Origin: Clitoria ternatea
Lineage: Eukaryota; Streptophyta; Magnoliopsida; Fabales; Fabaceae
Direction of reading: 5' to 3'
Assembly: GCA_037962975.1 (NCBI GenBank)
Contig: CM075671.1
Location: 45,842,501 to 45,906,500, forward strand
DNA length: 64,000 bases
The position numbers and the translations under genes are program-made. The notes below the pieces were generated by a model, which made no database searches, had not been told where the DNA came from, and saw only the letters and a list, made by a program, of their open reading frames with translations. How positions within the stretch are numbered: position 1 is the stretch's first letter; the number at the start of each line of letters is the position of its first letter. Positions 37,301 to 48,001 of the stretch are shown one piece after another.

Positions 37301-37543
37301 CTCAAATGTGATAACACAAGTGCTATAAATATTTCAAAGAATCCTGTAATGCATTCAAGAACCAAACATATTGAGATTAGACATCATTTCATTAGAGATC
37401 ATGTATTAAAGGGTGATTGTGTGCTTGAACATGTTGAAACTTCCAAGCAATTAGCTGATATATTCACCAAACCTCTAGCAAAAGATCAATTCATACATAT
37501 TAGGAGAGAATTAGGAATCCTTGATATAACCAATTGTGTTTGA
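34397..37543 (+). pseudogene. Copia gag tail and pol (protease, integrase, RT, RNase H), defective
   Basis: The gag tail resumes at 34397 (VPKGTLPQANLKG). Then: protease WYLDSGCSKHMTGD near 34512; GAG-pre-integrase (LLSISQLCD ... HRRIAH, 34720-34945); integrase (LHMDLFGP, IDDYSRYTW, TPQQNRVVERKNR, 35090-35480); RT (MDVKSAFLNG, LYGLKQAPRAWYERL, YVDDIIFGAT, 36080-36840); RNase H (GYSDSDFAGC, LSTAEVEYVAA, HIEIRHHFIRD, ADIFTKPL, 37064-37540). Breaks: TAA at 34947, a frameshift near 35025, a frameshift near 35338, TAG at 36047, TGA at 36905 and TGA at 37040. Domain order and motifs are SIRE-like. It is clearly inactive. Confidence 0.92.
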
Positions 37544-38212
37544 ATAAATACTTGATTTTGATAATTCCTTGATTCTGATTATGTTTCATTAAGTTTGAAA
37601 TGTTCTAAGAAATAACTTAATAGATTTCCAGCCTTCTGAAACAAAATCTGCAAATTCTGGGCATTTTTAAGCAAAATAATCGATTATAAAGATTAAAATA
37701 ATCGATTAGTAAGGTTCTGGTTCTTAGCTAATCGATTACTCCTTGACATCTAATCGATTACCAAGCTTCTGTTTTCTGTCTAGTCGATTACCCCTGGTCC
37801 ATAATCGATTACAAAGCCTCTGTTTCAGGTCCAAAATGTTTCAACTTTCCTCTAATCGATTACCAGCCTCCCTTAATCGATTAGGACGATTCTGTTTCTC
37901 AACCTAATCGATTACCCATCTTCCCTAATCGATTATCCACTATACGAAACGATTCAAATTCCTCAGAAACAGTGAACTAATCGATTACCTATGCCTCGTA
38001 ATCGATTAGCCTTGAGTCTGTGACAGTCAAACGCTGTTTTTCGAGGCTGCTCATTTTTCTCCAAATTAAACTCACTTTCTCTCCTTTCTAAACCTACCTT
38101 TTCCCTATAAATTCACCCCTCCTCACCTTCTCCACTCACACTACCTCTTCCACTCCCTCAAGCTTCAAAAGCTCTCATTCTCTTCTCATCTTCTTTACCT
38201 TTCTCCACCACC
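37544..38212. other. Spacer between Copia RNase H and the env-position ORF
   Basis: It holds the second TAATCGATTA array (37676-38010) and then a pyrimidine-rich leader (CTCTCCTTTCT, CCCTCCTCACC) with TATAAATTC near 38106 shortly before the downstream ORF. The TATA-like word could belong to a subgenomic promoter; this is conjecture. Confidence 0.55.
37676..38010. repeat. Internal array of about 12 TAATCGATTA near-palindromes
   Basis: Motifs such as CTAATCGATTACC and ATAATCGATTACA recur every 20-35 bp between the RNase H end and the env-position ORF. The word is the same as in the LTR arrays, but the intervening sequence is different. Confidence 0.9.
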
Positions 38213-39316
38213 ATGTCTTCCTCACGCAATGTCAAAAGGGCAAGGTCCTCCATGGCCCAAGCCAACAACCCCTTAGACTTCTCTAGGTTTTTCTCCTCTC
38301 CTAGAGACCTTCAAAATTTCATTAAAAACTTTTCTGAGAAGGCCATAATCTCTCCCCACTTCATCAATGAGGAAACCTTTAACCACCCGAGCTTCACCTT
38401 CACCCAAAACCTCCACCACTATGAGCTTTTGCCTTTCCTCACCCTCAAGGAGGAGTTGTACTATCCTGAACTTGTTAGAGTCTTCTATTGCAACCTAAGG
38501 TTGGTTGATAGGTTGCTAGAGTCCAAGGTCAAGAACGTGACCATAAGACTCACCAATGCTCAATTTGCGGAAATCTCTCTTCTTTCGCTAAATGATGCTG
38601 AGTTTGCTGGAGGAGATCCCGAGGATGAATGGGCCTTCAATCCCATTGCTGCACGCTAGTCGCTGTGGAAAGCTAACCGCCCAAGGAGCGACCACAAGTT
38701 GGTAGGTCACCTTACCATGAACAACCGTCTCCTTCACTTTTTCCTGGTGAAAATTTTGCTTCCTCGCGGTGGGAATTATGCGTTGGTAGAGGAGGACGAT
38801 GTTCTCCTAATGTGGGCAATGCAAAATCAAAAGGACATTAATTGGGTTCAAATGATCAAACTGCATATGCTCCAAGCCAAACATCAACAAAAGCTCCCAT
38901 ATGCAATCTTACTTACCAAACTTTTCAAAGCTGTAGGAGTTGATTTGGCTGGTGAGTTTTCTGAAAAAGTGCCTCCCAAGGCTTGCATTGGCACTCATCA
39001 CCTTACAAATTTGGGCATCATTTTTCTCCATGGAGCTTGGTACTCAAGGATGGAAGGCTTTCATGCCAACATTCCTTTTGAAGCCCCTGCTGATGAGCCA
39101 GTCCCTCCTCCTTCTACAACACAAGCTGCACCGAAAGCCTCCACTGATCCATTCATATCTCTCTACGCTCACCTTGACCGCCGCTTCGACCGTATTAAGA
39201 ACTCTCTTCAAGAGTTTTCAATGATTGAGCAGCAGCACTTTGAGATGATGCAACAGCGCTATGATGAGCTATCTCACCAAATCTCCGAGCTTCACTTTTT
39301 CAATCCGGATAACTAA
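38213..39316 (+). pseudogene. Env-position ORF downstream of Copia pol ('putative plant transposon protein' type), one stop
   Basis: It starts MSSSRNVKRARSSMAQ at 38213 and stays in one frame to 39316 (367 codons), broken once by TAG at 38657-38659. The content resembles plant 'putative plant transposon protein' sequences, which I relate tentatively to Pfam Transposase_32: FFSSPRDLQNFIKNF, YPELVRVFYCNLR, then LLHFFLVKILLPRGGNYA, VEEDDVLLMWAM. It ends in a Pro-rich stretch and a Gln-rich helix (MIEQQHFEMMQQRYDEL). SIRE-type elements carry an extra ORF in this position, sometimes called env-like. I see no signal peptide or clear membrane span, so an envelope role is not supported here. Confidence 0.65.
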
Positions 39317-39828
39317 ATCCGTTTTTCATGTTTTGGTTAATGTGTTTTGTGTTTTTCTCAATTCTGCATAAGTTTTTTAATTCTGCCATCCTTCTATTAA
39401 TGTACTTTCCCTTTCGTTTAAATTGAATAAAATTTTTTCTTTCATTATATTCCTCTATTTGCTTTATTATTTTTGATGATTCCAAAGGGGGAGAAGAAGT
39501 AATTGTTCATCCATTATTAATTGTTTATCTGTTTTGGCTGCTAAAAACAAATATGCTAAATGATTAATTATCTCTAAGTGGTTAATTATCTCCAAAGGCA
39601 TAGATTCCTAAAGATAGGGAGAGATTTGATAATATTTAAGAGATAATGATTTAAAAGATAACTTGGTTAACAGATAATGCAAATTCTAAAAATCTGGTTA
39701 AGAGATAAGAGATCATGCAGAATTCATAAGAGATATGTTTTTGCAGATAAACATTCAAGAGATAAACTTAGAGATATGATTATTATTTAAACTAACAACC
39801 CTCAAGAGATGAACATTGTTGTCATCAT
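39317..39828. other. Copia 3' untranslated region
   Basis: A+T-rich with no ORF. Between about 39619 and 39780 the word AGAGATAA/AAGAGATA recurs loosely seven or more times, perhaps a degenerate short tandem repeat. Confidence 0.6.
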
Positions 39829-39843
39829 CAAAAAGGGGGAAAA
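39829..39843 (+). other. Copia polypurine tract
   Basis: AAAAAGGGGGAAAA directly abuts the 3' LTR start TGTGTTTAAA, the expected plus-strand primer. Confidence 0.9.
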
Positions 39844-41281
39844 TGTGTTTAAATATGATTACAGGTTCAAGGATTTTGATAATGACAAAGGAATCTTGAA
39901 GAATATCTTACAAAAACAAGATTCAGCATCAGACCTGTAAAAACAGCGTAGCTAATCGATTAGAGAGATAGAGCTAATCGATTAGATAGCTTCTGTTTTA
40001 CAGCTAATCGATTACATCCACAGTGCTAATTGATTACAAAGCTTCTGACTTGCAACCAACCAATTACACCAACATGCTAATCGATTATCAACATCAAAAA
40101 CTGAATTAAATGTATCAGGTACATAAGCTAATCGATTACAAGACCTTAAGCAATTGATTACAGAGCTACTAGAACGACGCTAATCGATTACCCAAGTGTC
40201 ATAATCGATTACCAAGTCAAGAATTGAATTAAATGCATCAGGTGCTATGTCTAATCGACTACTGGGCAAGATATAATCGATTACCAGGGTTCTGACTTGA
40301 AGCTAATCGATTAGGTGGTGAACGCTAATCGATTACAACACGAACTTGACTGAAAAATTCGAAGTGTAATCGATTACAGCTTGAGGCGTAATCGATTACG
40401 ATAGTGGGAAAACACATTTTAGTTGGAAACAACTCATTTTTCACCATTTCTCAGATACCCACTACATGCAACGGCTAAGAACTCCATTATGCTCATCTCC
40501 AAGCCCTATAAATGCAAGACTCCTTCAAGCTACTCAATGCATCAATTACATCCATCAAAGGAAATTAATTCTTGAGTCTTGTGAGCTTTATTCTTGTATA
40601 GTTTCATTTTTCTGAAACTTAGAACTTCAACTTGTATATCCTCTCTTGTTGAGAGTTAGAATTTGAGAGAGCTTTCAATTGTACATCTACTCTATTAAGA
40701 GAGTCACTTGCTTGTAAACACTACTCCAAACACAAAGGTTTTCACTCTAAATTGAGTGGTCACAAAGGTTGGGGTTCAACCTTTGGGTATTGAGAGTTTG
40801 AGAGATTGGGTGGGTTGCCCTTGTGCTAGTGAGGATTGAGTTCTTGAGTGTGGGACACTCGAAAGCTGCAATTGCTCATAGCTTGTAATCTCTAAACTTC
40901 AATAGTGGAAATCCTTCAAGTGGGTTGGTTGAAGGCGAGACGTACACCAGGGTTGGTGGAACTCGTTAAATTGGTTTGCAAGCTCTTCTCCCTAACTCTT
41001 TTACATTTATATACTGCATTGAATTGAATTAAGTTGGTTGATTGGGATTTACATACTTGAGCTTGTTTGAATTAGTTAACCTTGAACATTGCACACCAAG
41101 TGTTTGATAAATTGCCTTATCCATATTTGCCTCTTGTTTTGCATTATCTTTTGCACTTTACTTGATCTTACTTTCATAATCTCTAAACTTGTGATAAAAG
41201 AATCAAGTTCAAAGGCATTTCAAGCAAAGTCTTAAAAACTCAATTCACCCCCTCTTGAGTATTGAGGCCACTTGAATAACA
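39844..41281 (+). repeat. Copia 3' LTR (intact, with empty CACTA site)
   Basis: 1438 bp, TG...CA, followed by ACTTT (41282-41286). It contains the TAATCGATTA array (about 39950-40400). The uninterrupted sequence CACCATTTCTCAG near 40441-40453 is the pre-insertion form of the CACTA target in the 5' LTR. Confidence 0.95.
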
Positions 41282-41286
41282 ACTTT

Positions 41287-43132
41287 GAATGTTCCAATAT
41301 TATTAACCCGTATTGATTTAAGCTTCGGAGAGTCTTTGTAGGTACCACCACCACTTCTTCCAGTACAAGGAGAATCCCAGATACCGAGGTTGAAGGCAAT
41401 GCGCTCCCACTGAGCTAGTGTTTTATAATATTGGATTCCCTACTAGTCGGCATAATATTAAAGTAAAAGTGAGACGACATATTAGTTGAGAAAGTAAACA
41501 AGTTACCCCGTGCATACCAGACAATTCAAGTCACATCTAACATATATTTATTAATATTTAAATATAAAATTAGTCACTTAAAAGTTTAAAAATTAATCAA
41601 CCCTTAAGAAATTTTATTTAAAATTTAGGCCTTGATTTTTTTTGTTAGGATAAGTCTTGTGTTAACTTTCCGTCATTTAATTATTGAGGTGACTAAATAT
41701 TAATCACCTCAGCACTGACATATATATAATTTTTACTTAAATATAAAATTAGCCTCTAAAAAAGTTCAAAATTAGGATCAACCCACTAAAACTTTTTAAA
41801 AAGATTTAGCCTTTTAAAATTTTTTGTTAAGAGTAAACCTTGTCAATAACTTTCTGTCATTTAAGTATTGACTTAACATTAACACATGTATTTATTTAAT
41901 TGTTTTAAAAAAATTGTGACTTAAGCCTTGTCCATTCTCTTTTCTTCTCTCCTTTTTTTTATTACTCTTCTTCTTTTTATTATTTTACTCTCTCATGTTC
42001 TTCTTCTTTTTCGCTTTCCCTTACTCGGCTCCCTTTTTTTCTCATATGCCTCATGGTTTATTTGGTGTCACCATTGACGTGACATTGGTGATGGTGACGC
42101 GGGTTCATTACTGTAACACATTCAGTTAAATAGGACAGACCCTTCTATAGGATCATCCTACTTAACTAAGAGGTTAAAAGTTTTTAGAAAAAGTGAGGAA
42201 TTTTTTTTTGCAAGTAAAATAATGGAAGATCAGTGGAAGCAAATAATAGGTAATTCACATAGTCATTCACAAACTATAAGTAATTGTACTCTTAACAGAA
42301 TGGGGCATATAGGCACCCTTAAATACATACAGTCATCCATTGTCTTATTATTTAATTATATATATTCAACTACATATATCCTACTTTTATTGAGTGCTCC
42401 CAGTTGGTCTAACGTATTGTTGTTCTTCGTACTCCGGTTCTTGGTTTTCTAGCTCCTCTGTTATTATTAAACAGAAAGGGGTGAGTATATACTCCAGACC
42501 CTGAAGGTTCCCGGTGTGGGCATACCCAGTCAATAGATAATATAACATAAGTAATCTAGTTAATATATTTACAACTATAACAATCAATAATGTTGTTATG
42601 GAATGCATGGGTTAGGTTCATTATAATTTATCTAAAGTTTAAGTCTCATGATGCATGTGGGCCCAATAAACCAATCCACCATCACCATTACCTCATTCTT
42701 TGGAAGTCGTCCTGCTCAAGCTGCCCTTGGGCACAACGTTTCCACACTAGAGCGATCAGAGCCCACCAAGTCCCCCAACCATTATTTAATCATCATAAGG
42801 TACGAATAGACTCACAAGTTCTAATCATTATATTATCCTGGGACTTGCCTCTAGACAATCATAGTTACATTCCGTCATTTAGTCAAAGTACACCACATTT
42901 GTATCATCTGACCCGGCTTCAGGCGCGACTCTGATGCAATTGGGTTTCGTCCTGGTTGTACTCCCAAGATTCTCCTCAAAGATCAAACGTGAATGTCCTC
43001 CAACGTACCGAGTGTACGCTCTAGTTTTAATCCTTCAAAAATATCTTCATGATGCAAAATGCTTTATTTTAGTTTTATCATTACTTTGATCCCTGGGTAT
43101 CTATGTGTTTCCAGACTCATAATATTTGTCCT
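41287..43132. other. Right part of the older Gypsy LTR, then unassigned repeat-like sequence
   Basis: 41287 to about 41440 continues the old LTR split by the Copia element. The rest is A+T-rich at first, with the repeated idea AAATATAAAATTAG...CACTTAAAAG (41560 and 41740), then a more complex part (42400-43100) that looks like another retroelement piece. No ORF here has a recognisable domain, and no host gene could be supported. Confidence 0.45.
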
Positions 43133-43659
43133 TGTCGCGACCGAGATCGCGGCGGCGTGGCCGACCCTTTGAGATAAAACGAGTTATTACGAAATAGAGA
43201 GTCGCCACCAATGTTTTCATCCATAGGAAAAACATTGGAAAAAAACTAAGTTTAATAAAGCACTGGTTAAAAAAATGAGATTTAAGTTTGGGAGTCGGTT
43301 ACGAGTAGGGAAGGTGTTAGCACCCTACATCGCCTGTCAAAACAGTACCAAGATTGAAAACACGCAACATAAATAGCCTTATAAAAATATTTTATTTCTT
43401 CCTTTTTATTATTATTTACAGAAATAAGGGAAAATCAACAAGACGTCACGTCTAAATTGATTTTTATGGAAGTGATAAAAACAGAACAATTAAAAAAAGG
43501 TAAGGAAATAAATAAATAAATAAATAAGAATAAAAAAAGATAGGGATTAATTCAATTATCAGAAATTAATTAATAATTGAAAAGGGAATGGATCCATCAA
43601 ATGACAGTTAATTAATTTAACGGAAAGATAAATAATAACAAGTACTGAAAATGAGGAGC

Positions 43660-44160
43660 AGAGTGAGACCGGTGTGGTGAGAGAGAGTTGGACGTCGGAG
43701 AGCTGAACGGTGTTAGGGATTTAAGGAGCTGGACGATGGTGGATTTGAGAGGAGAGAGACGGTGTGGTTGAGGATTTAAGGGGGCTGGACGGTATGGATT
43801 GGGACGGTGTTGGAGGATTTGAGGGGGCTGTACGGTATGAGTTGAAGGGAAGAAGGACTGGATGGTGTTATGAAGGGATGTTGGATGGTGTTGAGTCTAG
43901 GAGGAGAGGGACGGTGTTGGAGGAGGAGGACGGTATAGACGGTGTGTTTTAAGGAGAGGGACGGTGTTGGGGGATTTGAGGGGGACGGTGTTGGAGGATT
44001 TGAGGGGGACGGTGTTGGTGAGGAGAGAGTGAGGGGGTGTACGAAGAGGAAAGGACGGTGTGGGTGAGGGAAGGAGGGACGGTGTTGGTGAGGCGAGAGT
44101 GAGGATGGTGTGGATAGGGAAGGATGAGGACGGTGTGGAGAGGGACAGACAATATGGGTC
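43660..44160. repeat. G-rich minisatellite built on GGACGGTGTTGG
   Basis: Over 15 copies of GGACGGTGT(T/G)GG-like words are separated by GAGGATTTGAGGGG and GAGGAGAGAGTGAGG variants, strongly strand-asymmetric in G versus C. A long Pro/His-rich minus-strand reading frame here is only a translation of the repeat. Confidence 0.85.
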
Positions 44161-44396
44161 TTAGGGGGCTGTATGGTGGATTTTAGAGGAGAGAGGACAG
44201 ACAGTGTAGGTGTTAGCTTTTAAGACTCCATTTTTTTCCTTTTAAAGAAAAAGTGGATAGGGAAGGATGAGGACGGTGTGGAGAGGGACAGACAATGTGG
44301 GTCTTAGGGGGCTGTATGGTGGATTTTAGAGGAAAGAGGACGGACAGTGTAGGTGTGAGCTTTTAAGACTCTGTTTTTTTCCTTTTAAAGAAAAAG
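44110..44396. repeat. 143-bp tandem duplication
   Basis: GTGGATAGGGAAGGATGAGG begins copies at 44110 and 44253. They are almost identical through CTTTTAAGACTC and CCTTTTAAAGAAAAA, so the event is recent. Confidence 0.93.
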
Positions 44397-44789
44397 CTTC
44401 AGGATTCTCTCTAATGAAGGCTTCCAAGATCCCTTTTCTTCTCCTTCGTTGGGGTATTTATAGAAGTCTCAGGTGTGCTGATTGCTTGAACAGCCCAGAA
44501 ACAGCCTGGCCACCAATGATGGGAACAACAGCTGATGAATAACTTATTATTTTAATTTTTGTTTATTATCAGCCGCCCCATGAAATTAGCAAATCAACTT
44601 GGATGGTGTGTTGAGGAAACAGCCTGGATCTTGACAATCGTAGGGAATAGAGGCTGGTGGGAATTCTTTATTATTTTCCTCCTTCGTCTTGTTGTGAGCC
44701 GCCCCCATAATTTAAGGATCCACTTGGATAGTGGGAATCCAAGTCAACAAGGGCAATCGGTGGAAAATATGGGTCAGTTTTCTCCTTCT

Positions 44790-46500
44790 GACTCGGATTT
44801 AGTGCCTCGGTCGGTATACACCCATAGTGGGAATAATCCGAGTGGAAAAGGTGCTGTTCATACACAAAAGACCGAGTGAAAGCTTTGCTCGGTGTTGCCT
44901 TGCTGGTCGGTGTTGGGTTGCTGTGAGGAGCTGGACGAGCAAAGCAATTCTGATTAGAACACTCAATCGTAACCGAGTGAAAAGTGACTCGAAACTAACT
45001 GAAGGTTGACTCAGAACTGACTGAAAAGGACTCGGAACCACCTGAAGGGTGACTCGGAACTGGTTTAAATGATTCAATCGGCACTGATTGAAGAGTGACT
45101 CGGCATTGATTGAAGAGTGACTTGGAACCACCTGAAGGGTGGCTCGGAACTGGCTGAAGGGTGGCTCAGAACTGGTTCAAATGATTCAATCGGCACTGAT
45201 GGAAGAGTGACTCGGAACCAATTGAAAAATGACTCTCTCGGCACTCGTTCAGATTCTTCCTTCTTTCATGTGAGACCCACTTAGGATCGGGAAGCAAATG
45301 ATTCAATCGGAACCTCTTAAAACGTCCACTCGGCCATATCCCTGGCCATTGGCTTAAAATTGATTCAATCATGGAGTAAGTTTCACTCCGAAACACATGA
45401 CTGGGATTGAATTACTCAGAAAAACCTTGGTCGGATACATGGTTCAGGAATAATTCAATCAGACTCATTCATTAAGCTTGGTCTTCACTCAGAATTGTTC
45501 CATGTGTGCATCAACCCACTCGAATATACAATCGGGAGTCATCCTTGTTTCTTCAATCAGAATGGAACTTTGGGAAAGTTTTGACCACTCGGACATATTT
45601 ACTCGGGAACCGACCCTACATTTCAAATTAGAATCAGAATTTGGAACTCAGCTTCAACAATGCTTCTCACTCGGATGTGTTCATTCAGGAGTAATTTAAT
45701 AGGAAGCCGGCTTCCTTTTCAATCAGAATTTGGATTGACAATCAACCCTACGGATTCCTTCCGTGTCGGCCTTATTTTCACTCAGAACAGCTTCAATCAT
45801 CAATCAACTCTTCGGATTTATTCACTCGGGAGTCGGACTTAGGATGGTTTCAATCGTCAATCAAACCCTCAGATTTCTTCACTTGGAAGCCTTACTTTCC
45901 ACTCACAATTTGGAACTCCGCTTCAATCTTTCGGGTGCAATCACTCGGAAGCCGATTCTCTTCTCACTCAGGACTTGGAACTTGAGAATCTGGCCACCCG
46001 GATATATTCACTCGGAGCCGGCCTTCTTTTCAATCAGAATTTGGATTTTGAGAATCTGACCGATGGAAATTCTTCCCAGGTCTGAGCCTTGCTTTGTTTG
46101 AAAATACAGCTCTCTGCCTCAACTCACTCGGATGTGCTTTCCTTGGAATCTTCACTGGGGCTTAGTGTGAAACTTGAGAATCTGGCCAAAAGTGATTCAT
46201 TCCTGGTCAGATCTTTCTTTGTTTAAAGAGGCACACTACTCGGAAATGCCTTGCCTGACAATTGTTCTTCTGAGGTTCAGAGTTTCTTCCACTCGGAATC
46301 AATTCACTCGGGAGTCTTCCACTCGAAGGCAATTTTGTCCAGAAGAAGTAGTTGCAGTCGGGGAGCTTTCTCTCGGATTCACCTCCAATTGAGGGATACT
46401 CACTCATAACAGTCCCATTTCGTTCAGAGCGGTTTCAATCGGGAATCCTCCACTCGGAAACACCCCACCCAGTGACAATTCACTCGGCAACGTCTCACTC
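44790..46500. repeat. CACTCGG/GACTCGG-rich degenerate repeat tract
   Basis: ACTCGG words occur every 10-35 bp. Around 45001-45230 they form quasi-tandem units (GGAACCACCTGAAGGGTG at 45034 and about 90 bp later). The tract later passes into CACTCGG...TTTCAATCAGAATTTGG units. No coding signature. Confidence 0.75.
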
Positions 46501-46554
46501 AGAGACAGGTTACTTGAAATGCCTGAGCGAAAGAAAAGAATACGCACCAGGTAT

Positions 46555-46875
46555 CAGTCTCGCTCGGGCGAGACATGTCTCGCTTAAGCAAAATTGTTCC
46601 AGTATATAAAATTTTTGCATCTCGCTTGAGCGCTTAACTTTCCGCTTGAGTGAAATTGATCCAGGGGCTAACCCCTGATTCTCCATCAATCTCGCTTGGG
46701 CGAAAGCACCTCCCGCTTAGGCAAAAACAGGCCAGAGGCCAAATTCTTGATTCAACGCAATCTCGCTTGGGCGAATCCGCCTCTCGCTCGGGCAAAAACA
46801 GGCCAAAGGCCAAATTCTTGATTCACTACAATCTCGCTCGAGCGAGATTCCCACTCGCTTGAGTGAGATATGCAG
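46555..46875. repeat. Array of TCTCGCTTGAGCG-like near-palindromes
   Basis: CTCGCT(T/C)(G/C)(A/G)GCGA variants alternate in both orientations, with a roughly 75-bp repeating block containing AACAGGCCA(G/A)AGGCCAAATTCTTGATTCA at about 46726 and 46798. They resemble the CGCTTGAGCG arrays of the two Athila LTRs. Confidence 0.8.
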
Positions 46876-47779
46876 GTTTTATGCAGAATGAGAAATCCTT
46901 CAACTTAGCATATGAAATACTATTTTCTCCCACTCTAACTCTTCCTAATGCATCATATCACATCACCATACATCTATAAACTCTATCAACATCCTGAAGC
47001 ATTATAGCTTGAGTGGTTTACTTCATCTTTTAGTAGAATCAAGCAAACACCTCGCTCGGAAATAACCCACTTGGTAAATCTCACAGCCAAAAGGATCAGT
47101 CGGAATTGAAGCTCAGTCCTCTCTCGGAGATCCTTTCACCTCTCAGAGACAATCTTAAACCCGAGCACAAGCTCTCGGTAATTCTTAAGGCACATCCGAA
47201 CATGAATAGAAAGGAGGGATTCCAAGCGACGGGACTCCCCATTCTTGGTGAAAATTGACTGGACCGAAATAGGTGTTCACAGATGCCCCTCTTTACTTTT
47301 TTTCTGCGAGAAAAACATGAAGTCTCTTTTTGTTTTTGAAGTGGAAAGAAAGTAAAGACGTGAACACCATTGTCAAAATCATGCAGATTCCAATGACCAA
47401 GAGAGTCAGTATTGTCCCATTGAAGAAAACCAATAGTAGAGTCAATTTCTGTGACTTGAAGAATGAAGCGAGGCGTCTACTTTGATGGCTTTGGTGAGCT
47501 GATAAGGGTGGAAACCTAGGAATTGACACTTGAAGCTCTTTTTTTTCTCTGTTCTTCTTTCTCTCTTTTTTGTTTTTTTTTTGTTTTTGTTTTTATTTTT
47601 GTTTTTTTTTGTTTTTTGTTTTTGTCTTTTTTTGAAATTGAAATAAAGGATTACCCTAGCATCTTGAGCAACCTAGAAATAGGCATCCGAAGCTTTGGAG
47701 AAAAATGAATGAGTTGGGGTACGCTCGAAAATTGTCTAGGCAGGGGTTTTCTAAGTCCATGACTGGAAAGTAAACAGCG

Positions 47780-48001
47780 TGGGTATTGCCTCTCAGTGAA
47801 AAGTAAAGGTGAGGGTGTTGCCTCTCGGTGAATAGCAAAAGTAAAGGTGAGGGTGTTGCCTCTCAGTTGACAGGAAAAGTAAAAGGTGAGGGTGTTGCCT
47901 CTCGGTTAACAGGAAAAGTAAAGGTGAGGGTGTTGCCTCTGGGTTGACTGGAAAGTAAAAGGTGAGGATGTTGCCTCTCGGTTGACAGGGAAAGTAAAAG
48001 G
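47780..48001. repeat. Minisatellite, about 6 units of 32-42 bp (GTGTTGCCTCTCGG)
   Basis: Units read GTGAGGGTGTTGCCTCTCGG followed by TTGACAGGAAAAGTAAAAG with small length changes. It passes directly into the next minisatellite, which shares the GACAGGAAGGTAAAGG half of the unit. Confidence 0.88.

Larger units (their letters stand above)
7987..41281 (+). mobile_element. SIRE-type (Sirevirus-like) Copia LTR retrotransposon, split by two nested insertions
   Basis: The element spans 33.3 kb. Removing the CACTA insertion (8593-15001) and the Tat Gypsy insertion (17480-34391), each with one target copy, leaves about 9.97 kb, normal for SIRE-type elements. It has two LTRs of about 1.44 kb, an initiator-Met-type primer-binding site, gag with a CCHC knuckle, then protease, integrase, RT and RNase H in Copia order, an extra ORF after RNase H, and a polypurine tract. 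By-eye alignment of the LTRs shows about 36 differences, mostly transitions. Pol has frameshifts and nonsense codons, so this copy is not autonomous. Confidence 0.93.
43133..47280 (+). mobile_element. Large Ogre/Tat-like LTR-type sequence (tentative)
   Basis: It begins TGTCGCGACCGAGATCGCGG and has the GAGAGTCGCCACCAA and GGGAGTCGGTTACG...GGTGTTAGCACCCTA words that I associate with legume Ogre-like LTRs. It ends near GGACCGAAATAGGTGTTCACA, followed by GATGCCCCTCTTT. About 4.1 kb fits the very long Ogre LTRs. It is packed with tandem and near-palindromic repeats and has no gene. The second LTR is not in the window, so boundaries and class are inferences. Confidence 0.5.

Noticed and set aside
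38213..39316. True viral-type envelope gene
   Set aside because: The position fits, but no signal peptide, membrane anchor or cleavage-type site is visible. It was called an env-position ORF only.
41385..41440. tRNA-like stretch on the minus strand (CTAGCTCAGTGGGAGCGC)
   Set aside because: It has a D-arm-like element, but the following bases do not form an anticodon stem or T-arm, and no acceptor stem pairs. It is part of retroelement-like sequence.
43949..44152. Pro/His-rich minus-strand ORF
   Set aside because: It is the antisense reading of the GGACGGTG minisatellite.
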